From Gemmatimonas phototrophica (GTDB taxonomy: Bacteria; Gemmatimonadota; Gemmatimonadetes; Gemmatimonadales; Gemmatimonadaceae): DNA of 5,492 nt. Position 1 is the stretch's first letter; each line of letters begins with the position of its first letter. This document shows positions 1 to 5,492 of the stretch, in pieces. The stretch is from NCBI GenBank assembly GCA_945870175.1, contig CAMBRJ010000233.1:1-5492 (forward strand), in the 5' to 3' direction. Position numbers and translations under genes: made by a program. The notes under the pieces were generated by a model. It searched no databases, had not been told where the DNA came from, and saw only the letters and a program-made list of their open reading frames with translations.

Positions 1-593
1 GGTCGCTGACGCGCGGCCTGCACCTCGATCGCCGGGCGTTTCTGGTCAGCTACGACCCGAACGTCGACGAGAACGACAAGGTGCTCGAGCGCATCCTTGC
101 CGCCGTCGGCCCCGTCGGCGCGGGCATCAGTCTCGAGTATTACTTCTCGTCGGTCGACAACGAAACGTTTGGCTGCGGCACGAAGCTGCCACACAATGTC
201 ACGGGGCTCATCGGCGTGATGAACGGGCACCAGAGTGATCTCCGCACCGGGTTGCCTCGGCAGATGGTCGAGATCCACGAACCCATGCGCCTGCTGCTCA
301 TCGTCGATGCGACGCCGGAGTCCTTGCTGACCGTGGCCTCGCGCCAGGCTGAGGTGGCCGAGTTGGTGACGAAGCAGTGGATTCAGCTGGTGGCGATGCA
401 TCCGGAGACGGGCGCGATGTCGCTCTTTCAGGACGGCGGGTTCGTGCCGTACCACCCGCAACCGATGCTGCTGCCCGTGGTCGAACGCTCGCCCGAGTGG
501 CACCTGCAGAGCCGCGCACATCTGCCGCCGGCCCTCGTACGCAGTGCCTTGCCGCTCTCCGCGGTCGGTCCCCGTCTCCACCAATCGGCATGA
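1..593 (+). CDS. dabA: DabA, C-terminal part (DUF2309/UPF0753 inorganic carbon transporter subunit), 5' truncated
   Basis: This is the last 196 codons of DabA, read from base 3 with no start in the window. DabA is the cytoplasmic, beta-carbonic-anhydrase-like subunit of DAB complexes, which couple CO2 hydration to bicarbonate with the cation or proton gradient through DabB. What I see: the family's C-terminal signatures RRAFLVSYDP, then LEYYFSSVDNETFGCGTK, LPHNVTGLIGVMNG and SDLRTGLPRQMVEIHEPMRL, in the usual order and spacing, then a more variable tail with LFQDGGFVPYHPQP. Family proteins are about 800-1000 residues, so roughly three quarters lies upstream, including the zinc-binding Cys/Asp/His/Cys set known from the family; catalytic competence therefore cannot be judged here. 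The TGA stop at 591-593 overlaps the ATG of the next gene (ATGA), which indicates translational coupling with dabB. A GTG at 81 is an internal codon, not a start. Family assignment is secure. Confidence 0.93.
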   Translation, partial: SLTRGLHLDRRAFLVSYDPNVDENDKVLERILAAVGPVGAGISLEYYFSSVDNETFGCGTKLPHNVTGLIGVMNGHQSDLRTGLPRQMVEIHEPMRLLLIVDATPESLLTVASRQAEVAELVTKQWIQLVAMHPETGAMSLFQDGGFVPYHPQPMLLPVVERSPEWHLQSRAHLPPALVRSALPLSAVGPRLHQSA

Positions 594-1915
594 TCGACTC
601 CTGGTTTGTCGTCCGCATCGCGCTGGCGCTCGCGATTCTGGCCCCGCTCGTCAGTGTGTTGCTGATCGGGACGCGCGTACTGCTCTGGCGACGCTCGACG
701 AGTGAACAGTTCGTGACGATCGTGGTGCACAGTGGACTCCTCGTGTCCGTCGGCGCCGGCGTGGTGGTACTGGCGGGGTACCTGGGGATGATCGGTGCGC
801 CGGTCACCGGCGACATCGAATTCGGCGACTGGTTGCGCATCCGCGAGTTCCGCATTCCGGCCGTCCTGCTGGTCGATCATATCTCGATCACCATTGCGCT
901 GTTCGCCTCGGTGCTCACCGCACTCGTCGCGCGCTTCTCGCGCACGTATCTGCACAAGGAACCGGGCTTCACGCGCTTCTTTGTGCTGCTTGGCCTCTTC
1001 GCGACCGGCACGCAGCTCGTGGCGCTGGCTGGCGCCCTGGAGTTGTTTTTTGCGGGCTGGGAGCTGATCGGCATCTCGTCGGCGTTCTTCATCGGATTCT
1101 TCCACGAGCGCGACGAACCCGTGCGCTCCTCCGTGCGCGCGTTCGCGACGTATCGCTTTTCCGACGCCGGCTTGCTGATCGCGACCGTGATGACGTTCGA
1201 GTCGCTGGGATCAGCACGCTTCTCGGCCCTCGGCGGTGCGGCCACCTTACCAGCGATGCAGTCCACGGCGATTGCGCTGCTGTTCCTGCTCTCCGCGATG
1301 GGCAAGTCGGCGCAGTTGCCGTTCTCCGGCTGGCTGCCGCGCGCGATGGAGGGCCCCACGCCGTCGAGTGCGCTGTTCTATGGCGCCGTGTCGATTCATG
1401 CCGGGCTGTTTCTCTTGTTGCGCGTCTGGCCGGTGCTTGAGGTGTCGACGAGTGCCCGTATCATGGCGGTGATCGTCGGGCTTGCCACCGCGATCTACGC
1501 GGCCGCCGTCGTTCGCGTACACACCGACGCCAAAGGCGCGCTGGCGCACGCCACGCTGGCGCAGGTCGGGTTGATCCTGGCCGAAATCGGCATGGGGTGG
1601 ACCACGCTGGCACTCGCCCACCTCGTCTGTCACGCCTTCTTGCGGCTGGGGCAGTACTTGAAGGCCCCGAACATGCTTCACGACAGCCATCGCTTGGGGC
1701 ACGTGCATCGCACGCCAAGTTGGCTTGAGCGGTGGTCGCCCACGCTGGCAGCCCGTATTTACGCAGCGTCGTTGCATCGGTTGCGCCTCGACGATCTCAT
1801 CGATGCCATGCTCGCGCCGATGCTGGGCGTGGCGCGCCGGCTCGACCGCATCGATCAGCGCTTCCGCCGGGCGATGTCGTCCGACGAACGTGCCACACCG
1901 CGGGGTGACGCGTGA
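590..1915 (+). CDS. dabB: DabB, NuoL-like proton-channel subunit of DAB complex (short form)
   Basis: This 441-residue integral membrane protein belongs to the proton-conducting NuoL/NuoM/MrpA family and would carry the ion flux that powers DabA. I count about eleven membrane helices up to residue 358. Key family positions are present: WEL with Glu158 on the TM5 equivalent, GKSAQLPFSGWLPRAMEGPT at 238-257 with the TM7 Lys239, His270 in the next helix, HTDAKGALAHATLAQVG at 311-327, and HLVCHAF at 344-350. After residue 360 the helices equivalent to NuoL TM11-15 are missing. The tail (386-423, LRLDDLIDAMLAP...ARRLDRID) resembles the conserved C-terminal end of NuoL. The open frame extends upstream to 377, but the ATG at 590 is chosen because it overlaps the dabA stop and opens directly on a membrane helix; upstream codons lie inside dabA. 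No clear ribosome site precedes it, which fits coupling to dabA. Its stop overlaps the next gene. Complex I NuoL itself is unlikely given the DabA neighbour. Confidence 0.9.
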   Translation: MIDSWFVVRIALALAILAPLVSVLLIGTRVLLWRRSTSEQFVTIVVHSGLLVSVGAGVVVLAGYLGMIGAPVTGDIEFGDWLRIREFRIPAVLLVDHISITIALFASVLTALVARFSRTYLHKEPGFTRFFVLLGLFATGTQLVALAGALELFFAGWELIGISSAFFIGFFHERDEPVRSSVRAFATYRFSDAGLLIATVMTFESLGSARFSALGGAATLPAMQSTAIALLFLLSAMGKSAQLPFSGWLPRAMEGPTPSSALFYGAVSIHAGLFLLLRVWPVLEVSTSARIMAVIVGLATAIYAAAVVRVHTDAKGALAHATLAQVGLILAEIGMGWTTLALAHLVCHAFLRLGQYLKAPNMLHDSHRLGHVHRTPSWLERWSPTLAARIYAASLHRLRLDDLIDAMLAPMLGVARRLDRIDQRFRRAMSSDERATPRGDA

Positions 1916-3033
1916 GCGACGCCGTGACCACCTTGTCCGCCCCGTGGGAAGCATTGCTGTTTTGCGTGGTGCTGTTGGCCGCGCCGGTGCTTGCGCAGCA
2001 AGGCCGACGCCCACTGCTACCGCTCGTCGCCCTGATCGTCACGCAGGCGATCGCGTTTTTCGCCGGACACGGCGCGATCGCCTACGCGGCGGTGGCCGGC
2101 AGCGCGCTCGTGCATGCGGCGGGGGCGTGGCGGCTCACGCGTACCGGTGGTGTCATGCTGCTCACAACGGGCATACTCACCACCGCCGCCGCGGTGAGTC
2201 TGCACCTGGGACATCTCACGATCGCGCTGGTGCTGTCCTGCCTCGCCATCGCGATGCGGACCGGCGTCATGCCACTACACGTCGGCGTGGCACAGCTTTG
2301 CGATCGGGCACCAGTGGTGCAGACGCAACAGCTGGCGTCGACCATCGCCCTCGTGTTCGTGCATCTGCGGTTCGTCGACCATCACGCCGCCGCCATGACG
2401 ATCGCGCCGTGGCTGATTCGCGGCGGTGCCATCGCGGCCATCGTGGCGGCGCTGATCACGCTCGTGCAGAAGGACCTGCGCGGCTTCTATCGCGGCACCA
2501 CGACCATGCATGGCGGCATGGTGCTCGCCGCCATCGGCGCCGCCAGCTACGGTGGATTCGCCGCCGCGTTGCTGGTCATGGTGACGATGGGTCTCGCACT
2601 TGGCGGCATCGGGGTCCTGACGAGCGCGCTCGAAGCGCGTGTGGGGCCGGTGTCGTTCAGCGGCCCCGGGGGGCGCGTGGTGGCGTTTCCGGTGTTAGCC
2701 GCCGCCTTCGTGTTGTTCGGCGGCGCCGGCGTGGGATTGCCGGGCATGGCGGGCTTCGTCGCGGATGATCTGTTGTTGCACACGCTCTGGATGACGAGCC
2801 CGCTCAGCACCGTCGCCATCATTCTCGCCAGTGCCTTCCTCGCGGTCGCCACGCTCACGGGCTACGCGAAGACGTTCCTCGGTCGCGGTCTCCCGTCCAT
2901 CGCGCCCGACCTGCTCCCTCGCGAACGGATCGTCGCCGTCACCCTGCTGGTGCTGCTGCTCGTGCTCGGCTTCGTGCCGGGCGTGCTGCTCACACCGGCC
3001 GACGCCTTTCTCAGTGTGACGCCGCCGGTGTAA
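1912..3033 (+). CDS. Third DAB-operon membrane subunit, degenerate NuoM/MrpD-like antiporter protein
   Basis: This 373-residue polytopic membrane protein starts at a GTG that overlaps the dabB stop (GTGA); the next in-frame Met is near residue 82, so GTG is the best start. The C-terminal two thirds follow NuoM/MrpD: AIAMRTGVMPLHVGV (113-127, TM7 loop motif), TLVQKDLRGFYRGTTTMHGG (183-202, matching the TDIKR-AYS-SHMG region), LLVMVTMGLALGG (220-232, matching the MVNHGL helix), GLPGMAGFVADD (275-286, matching the GLPG-F-GEF TM12 motif), TGYAKTFLG (316-324) and a last helix at 340-362. Expected charged residues of the first half-channel are absent: no WE motif, Arg116 in place of the TM7 Lys, Met226 in place of the conserved His. 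Acidic Asp285/286 and His200 remain. By position and coupling it is likely a partner of DabA and DabB, perhaps supplying the second half of the channel; that role is inference. I know no established symbol. Antiporter-family membership is fairly sure. Confidence 0.85.
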   Translation: MSDAVTTLSAPWEALLFCVVLLAAPVLAQQGRRPLLPLVALIVTQAIAFFAGHGAIAYAAVAGSALVHAAGAWRLTRTGGVMLLTTGILTTAAAVSLHLGHLTIALVLSCLAIAMRTGVMPLHVGVAQLCDRAPVVQTQQLASTIALVFVHLRFVDHHAAAMTIAPWLIRGGAIAAIVAALITLVQKDLRGFYRGTTTMHGGMVLAAIGAASYGGFAAALLVMVTMGLALGGIGVLTSALEARVGPVSFSGPGGRVVAFPVLAAAFVLFGGAGVGLPGMAGFVADDLLLHTLWMTSPLSTVAIILASAFLAVATLTGYAKTFLGRGLPSIAPDLLPRERIVAVTLLVLLLVLGFVPGVLLTPADAFLSVTPPV

Positions 3034-3060
3034 GGGGCGCTCACACCACCTCGTCCGCCG
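3034..3060. other. Convergent intergenic gap between the DAB operon and the hydrolase operon
   Basis: Only 27 bases separate the two convergent stops. Weak inverted repeats flank it (GGTGT 3027-3031 with ACACC 3043-3047; CGCCG 3056-3060 with CGGCG 3069-3073), but neither is followed by a T tract on either strand, so I do not call a terminator. Transcripts may read into each other here. Confidence 0.4.
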
Positions 3061-3924
3061 TTACGACGCGGCGTGGTGCGATAGGAATTCGAGCAATCGG
3101 GCGTTGACCGACGCCGAGGCGTCATGCTGAACCCAGTGCCTGGCGCGCAGCTCCTCGTGTCGCTCGAGCGTCGGCACCCACGCCTCCGTCCCGTCGGCCA
3201 GGGCCGGCAGCAAAAAGCGATCGCGCAGGCCCCAGATGAGCAACGTCGGGCTCTCGATGGTGACCGGACGCTGTGAGCGCACGCGAAACAGCGCGCGATA
3301 GTAATTGAGCGCGGCCGTCATCGCGCCCGGCCCCGCGAACGCGGCGAGATACGCGGCGAGTTCGGTGTCATTGTGGGCCGGACCGCCACGACGGAGCACG
3401 CGGCGCAGCAGCCATCGGTTGCCCACCGCCAGCATCGCCTCGGGCAGCCACGGCAACTGAAAGAAGCCGACGTACCACGAGCGCCGCTTCTGCGCCCAGT
3501 TGTGTTTGAGTTCGCGGCGAAAGGCGCGCGGATGCGGCGCGTTCATGATCACCAGCGACGACACGACCTCGGGGTGATGCATGGCCACATGCCACGCCAC
3601 CAATCCGCCCCAATCATGACCGACGACCGTGGCCCGCTCGGCCCCCAGTGCATGGATGAGCGCCGCCACGTCGGCCGCCAGCGTATCGAGACCGTACGCC
3701 TCGACGCCCAGCGGTCGCTCGCTCTCGTTGTAGCCGCGCAAGTCGGGCGCGACCACACGGTACCCGGCCGCCGCCAGCACGGGAATCTGATCGCGCCAGC
3801 TGTACCAGAAATCTGGGAATCCATGCAGCAGGACGACCAGTGGCCCGCTCCCCTGCTCCACGTAGTGCAGCCGCACGCCGTTGGCCTGCGCATATCCATG
3901 CAGCATTTCGGTATGGCTATGCAC
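3061..3924 (-). CDS. Alpha/beta-fold hydrolase, epoxide hydrolase-like
   Basis: A 287-residue soluble alpha/beta hydrolase without a signal peptide, so probably cytoplasmic. Motifs in order: HGFP (34-37, oxyanion hole), DLRGY (61-65), GHDWGG (102-107) with Asp104 as nucleophile, MNAPHP (127-132), a helical cap from about 133 to 215, WGLRD (231-235) with Asp235 as the triad acid, and RHW with His263 as the base. An Asp nucleophile in GHDWGG and the HGFP motif are typical of soluble epoxide hydrolases and related dehalogenases. Of the two cap tyrosines that hold the epoxide oxygen, Tyr209 in NYYR looks present, but the YFQ-type site reads FFQ (154-156), so true epoxide hydrolase activity is uncertain and the substrate is unknown. 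The start is GTG at 3924, with GAGGG five bases upstream; an ATG at 3906 lacks a ribosome site. The GTG overlaps the upstream stop by one base (TAGTG), so the gene is the second of an operon with the SBP56-like propeller. Confidence 0.9.
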   Translation of the reverse strand: MHSHTEMLHGYAQANGVRLHYVEQGSGPLVVLLHGFPDFWYSWRDQIPVLAAAGYRVVAPDLRGYNESERPLGVEAYGLDTLAADVAALIHALGAERATVVGHDWGGLVAWHVAMHHPEVVSSLVIMNAPHPRAFRRELKHNWAQKRRSWYVGFFQLPWLPEAMLAVGNRWLLRRVLRRGGPAHNDTELAAYLAAFAGPGAMTAALNYYRALFRVRSQRPVTIESPTLLIWGLRDRFLLPALADGTEAWVPTLERHEELRARHWVQHDASASVNARLLEFLSHHAAS

Positions 3925-5189
3925 TACCGCCCTCGCGAGAACACGCTGCCGTGCGCCTTGGCGGGGCCGGTGGCGCCATGCGGCCAGGTGGCCCGATCAA
4001 AGCGCATACCGGGTTGCTTCGCGCCGCGGTCGCGGAACGCCGAGTCGATGGCCAGCGCCCCGGTGCCCACGTTCATCGCCACCAACTGCAACTGCGACTC
4101 GCCATCGTTCACGATCAATCGTCCCGACGGCGCGTCATACGCCATCCAGTGCGGCTTGAAGGTGCTGTCGAAGGTCACGCGCGAGAGTTCGCGCGGATGC
4201 ATGGCATCGCTCACGTCGAGGGAGACCACGGCGCGTTCGTCGGGAATGGTTTGCACCCAGGTATTGCCCACCAGCACCGGCACGGCGCAATCGAGACCGC
4301 CGAACGCCTTCACGAAGTCGATGATGGGTTTCGCCGAGTCGATGGCGCTCACCCGATAGAAACCACAGGTGAACGTGGCGAGCAGCACCGTTTTCCCGTC
4401 GGCTAACGTGCGCGGTTCGCCGGGAAACAGATGATGCTGCTCGCTGTACTTGCCCGTGGGCGCGCCCTCGTGCTGGTGGCCGTCGCCACCGCTGGTTTTG
4501 GGGAGCGGAATCGTGTGCAGCAACGCAAGATCAGAGAGTCGCCAGACTTGCAGATGCGCCCCGTGATCGGCCAGCATGTCCGTACTGGTGGAGACCACGC
4601 GATCGATCGCGGGTAGCACGGTCAGACTGTACGGACGCATGTCGAGCGTGTCGAAGCCGGTGGAGCGGGCGCTGGTGGCGCGAACCAGCCGCCCCTGCCG
4701 ATCGAGCTCGACCAACCCGCCGGGGGGCGTGTTCGTGGTGCCGTGTCCCTGAAAGGTGCTCAGCAGATGTCCGTTGGCGAGCTGCACGAACGAGTGCGGA
4801 AAGCTGTAGTCACCCGCCGATGTGAACGAGCCGAGCAGCTTGGGCGACGCCGCCTGGTTCACATCGAAGCGGAAGGTGCGCCCCGCACCGAAGCCGTTGG
4901 CGAACAGGATGCCGTCGCCCTCCACCTGATGTTCGGTGTGATGCGGCCCGGTGCCCTTGGCACCGACCGGAACCGTGGAAATCACCTGCGCATAGGTGGC
5001 CGACTCGCGACGAACGTCGATCACCGCCAGAAAGTCCGAGCTCGCCTTGTCAGCATCGCCCGCCCAGACGTACAGGAATGACGCAGGACGTGGTGGCTGC
5101 GGTCGCGGCGGTGTGAACGCCGACATGCCGGCCACACCAAGCGTTCCGGCCAATCCCGCCAGCAGGGTCCAACGTGACACGCGACGCAT
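3924..5189 (-). CDS. Exported SBP56/methanethiol oxidase-superfamily beta-propeller protein
   Basis: This 421-residue protein begins with a signal peptide (MRRVSRW, hydrophobic LLAGLAGTLGVAGM, possible cleavage after MSA near residue 24), so it probably acts in the periplasm. The body follows the selenium-binding protein 56 (SELENBP1/MtoX) propeller: GPHHTEH (81-87) at the family's LHHSGW site, YSFPHSFVQLANGHLLS (128-144) at the PHTSHCLASGEVMIS site, then GGLVELD, RPYSLTVLPAIDRVVST, GAHLQVWRLSDLALLHTIPL (210-229) at the GSHLYVWDW site, SLDVSDAMHPREL (323-335), and KPHWMAYD (345-352) at the DPHM site. Thus His83, His84, His132 and His347 match histidines proposed to bind copper; QHH at 251-253 adds two more. 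Length fits the family (about 420-470). Family MtoX oxidises methanethiol to formaldehyde, sulfide and peroxide, but no MauG or SCO1 partner is visible, so I do not claim that activity. ATG at 5189 is chosen for GGAG six bases upstream and the signal peptide; the open frame to 5345 would overlap the divergent SDR. A generic YVTN/lactonase propeller is the alternative. Confidence 0.77.
   Translation of the reverse strand: MRRVSRWTLLAGLAGTLGVAGMSAFTPPRPQPPRPASFLYVWAGDADKASSDFLAVIDVRRESATYAQVISTVPVGAKGTGPHHTEHQVEGDGILFANGFGAGRTFRFDVNQAASPKLLGSFTSAGDYSFPHSFVQLANGHLLSTFQGHGTTNTPPGGLVELDRQGRLVRATSARSTGFDTLDMRPYSLTVLPAIDRVVSTSTDMLADHGAHLQVWRLSDLALLHTIPLPKTSGGDGHQHEGAPTGKYSEQHHLFPGEPRTLADGKTVLLATFTCGFYRVSAIDSAKPIIDFVKAFGGLDCAVPVLVGNTWVQTIPDERAVVSLDVSDAMHPRELSRVTFDSTFKPHWMAYDAPSGRLIVNDGESQLQLVAMNVGTGALAIDSAFRDRGAKQPGMRFDRATWPHGATGPAKAHGSVFSRGR
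3930..3934 (-). promoter_or_regulatory. Ribosome binding site (GAGGG) of the alpha/beta hydrolase gene
   Basis: On the minus strand GAGGG stands five bases before the GTG at 3924-3922. It lies in the last codons of the SBP56-like gene and supports GTG rather than the ATG at 3906, which has no purine-rich site before it. Confidence 0.6.
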
Positions 5190-5258
5190 GCACGGCTCCG
5201 CAAAATTTGCCCGATGGGCGAGTGGACGATTCCCCTTCCCACCGGTAAGCTCTCCCTC
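5190..5258. promoter_or_regulatory. Divergent intergenic region with AT-rich island and two small inverted repeats
   Basis: This 69-base gap separates the divergent SBP56-like gene and the SDR gene, so it should carry promoters for both. It contains the inverted repeat GCAAA-a-TTTGC at 5200-5210, an unusually AT-rich patch for this window, which partly overlaps GCCC-gat-GGGC at 5209-5219. Either could be an operator or the patch could be a -10 region for the minus-strand gene, though it would leave a very short leader. I find no convincing -35/-10 pair on either strand. The repeats are short and may be chance. Confidence 0.35.
5196..5199 (-). promoter_or_regulatory. Ribosome binding site (GGAG) of the SBP56-like gene
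   Basis: On the minus strand GGAG lies six bases before the ATG at 5189-5187. It decides that start over the longer open frame, whose extra 52 residues are Gly/Ala-rich and lie over the divergent SDR gene. Confidence 0.6.
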
Positions 5259-5492
5259 ATGACCTCCCCCGCAAGACCCGTCTGCCTCATCACCGGTGCG
5301 GCCACCGGTATCGGCGCCGCCTGCGCCCGCACCTTCGCCCGCCACGGCTGGGACGTCGGCATCTGCTCGCTCGACGACGACACCCGCCCCGCCGCCGACG
5401 CCGTGGCCGCCGAATGCGCCGCGCTCGGCGCGCGGGCCGAGGTGGTGCTGCTAAACGTCACCAGCGACGACAGCTGCCGTGCGGCCGCCTTG
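5259..5492 (+). CDS. Short-chain dehydrogenase/reductase (SDR), N-terminal part, 3' truncated
   Basis: The first 78 codons of an SDR-family NAD(P)-dependent oxidoreductase run off the window end without a stop. VCLITGAATGIGAACARTFA (8-27) is beta1, the nucleotide-binding TGxxxGIG loop and the first helix of the Rossmann fold. WDVGICSLDDD (31-41) is beta2, ending in an acidic run. LLNVTSDDS (64-72) is the site that usually reads DVTD, here with Asn66 in place of the adenine-contacting Asp. The acidic residues after beta2 lean towards NAD rather than NADP but do not settle it. The catalytic Ser-Tyr-Lys set lies outside the window, so the substrate cannot be guessed. ATG at 5259 is chosen because it places the Rossmann motif at the usual distance from the N-terminus; only a weak GGTAAG at 5244-5249 precedes it. 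It is divergent from the SBP56-like operon. Confidence 0.9.
   Translation, partial: MTSPARPVCLITGAATGIGAACARTFARHGWDVGICSLDDDTRPAADAVAAECAALGARAEVVLLNVTSDDSCRAAAL

Noticed and set aside
377..589. Upstream extension of the dabB frame to 377
   Set aside because: It lies wholly inside dabA in another frame and codes a non-membrane Arg/Ala-rich stretch; ATG at 590 overlaps the dabA stop.
1247..2014. Minus-strand open frame of 255 codons across dabB
   Set aside because: Arg/Gln/His-rich shadow of a well-supported membrane protein gene.
1725..2768. Arg/Ala-rich plus-strand open frame of 347 codons overlapping dabB and the third subunit
   Set aside because: Low-complexity Arg-rich product with no recognisable motif; the alternative frame gives a clear NuoM-like membrane protein.
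590..3033. Reading the two antiporter-like genes as part of a complex I (nuo) or Mrp operon
   Set aside because: The upstream coupled gene is DabA, and no other nuo or mrp subunits are present in the window.
3027..3073. Possible bidirectional terminator hairpins between the convergent operons
   Set aside because: Stems are only five base pairs with loops of 8-11 bases and no T tract follows on either strand.
3373..4359. Long plus-strand open frame (328 codons) opposite the hydrolase and propeller genes
   Set aside because: Its translation has no domain signature or membrane pattern and it lies antisense to two genes with clear motifs; it is a GC-rich shadow frame.
5190..5345. N-terminal extension of the SBP56-like frame by 52 residues
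   Set aside because: The extension is Gly/Ala-rich, overlaps the divergent SDR coding region, and would bury the signal peptide; GGAG at 5196-5199 supports the ATG at 5189.
5020..5492. Minus-strand frame of 146 codons opposite the SDR start
   Set aside because: It conflicts with both the Rossmann-fold SDR and the signal-peptide region of the SBP56-like gene, and has no recognisable motif.

Overview
The window is uniformly GC-rich bacterial DNA, densely coded, with start and stop codons overlapping inside operons and no RNA gene, mobile element or CRISPR array that I can see. Codon use looks even across all six genes. The strong GC bias and the mix of genes would suit a soil or freshwater heterotroph such as a Gemmatimonadota member, but this is only an impression; the sequence does not prove the taxon.

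Region 1 (1-3033, plus strand) is the 3' part of a DAB-type inorganic-carbon uptake operon. It holds the C-terminal end of DabA (DUF2309/UPF0753), then DabB, a NuoL-like proton-channel subunit, then a third membrane protein related to NuoM/MrpD antiporter subunits. The junctions are ATGA and GTGA overlaps, so the three are very likely co-translated. DAB complexes use the cation or proton gradient to drive one-way hydration of CO2 to bicarbonate in the cytoplasm. Autotrophs use them to concentrate carbon and heterotrophs use them to supply carboxylases. The unusual point is the division of the antiporter module. DabB has a good N-terminal half-channel (TM5 Glu, TM7 Lys), then stops after about eleven helices and jumps to a NuoL-like C-terminal helix. 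The third protein has lost the N-half charges but keeps a recognisable C-half, including the acidic TM12 motif. The two look complementary.

Region 2 (3061-5189, minus strand) converges on region 1 across a 27-base gap. It is a two-gene operon. The promoter-proximal gene encodes an exported beta-propeller of the SBP56/selenium-binding/methanethiol oxidase superfamily that keeps a set of histidines at positions matching those proposed to hold copper in that family. It is followed, with a one-base TAGTG overlap, by an alpha/beta hydrolase of the epoxide-hydrolase type with an intact Asp-Asp-His triad.

Region 3 (5259-5492, plus strand) is the start of a short-chain dehydrogenase/reductase, divergent from region 2 and cut by the window edge. 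The 69-base divergent intergenic region contains an AT-rich island and two small inverted repeats and is the only good candidate for a promoter region.
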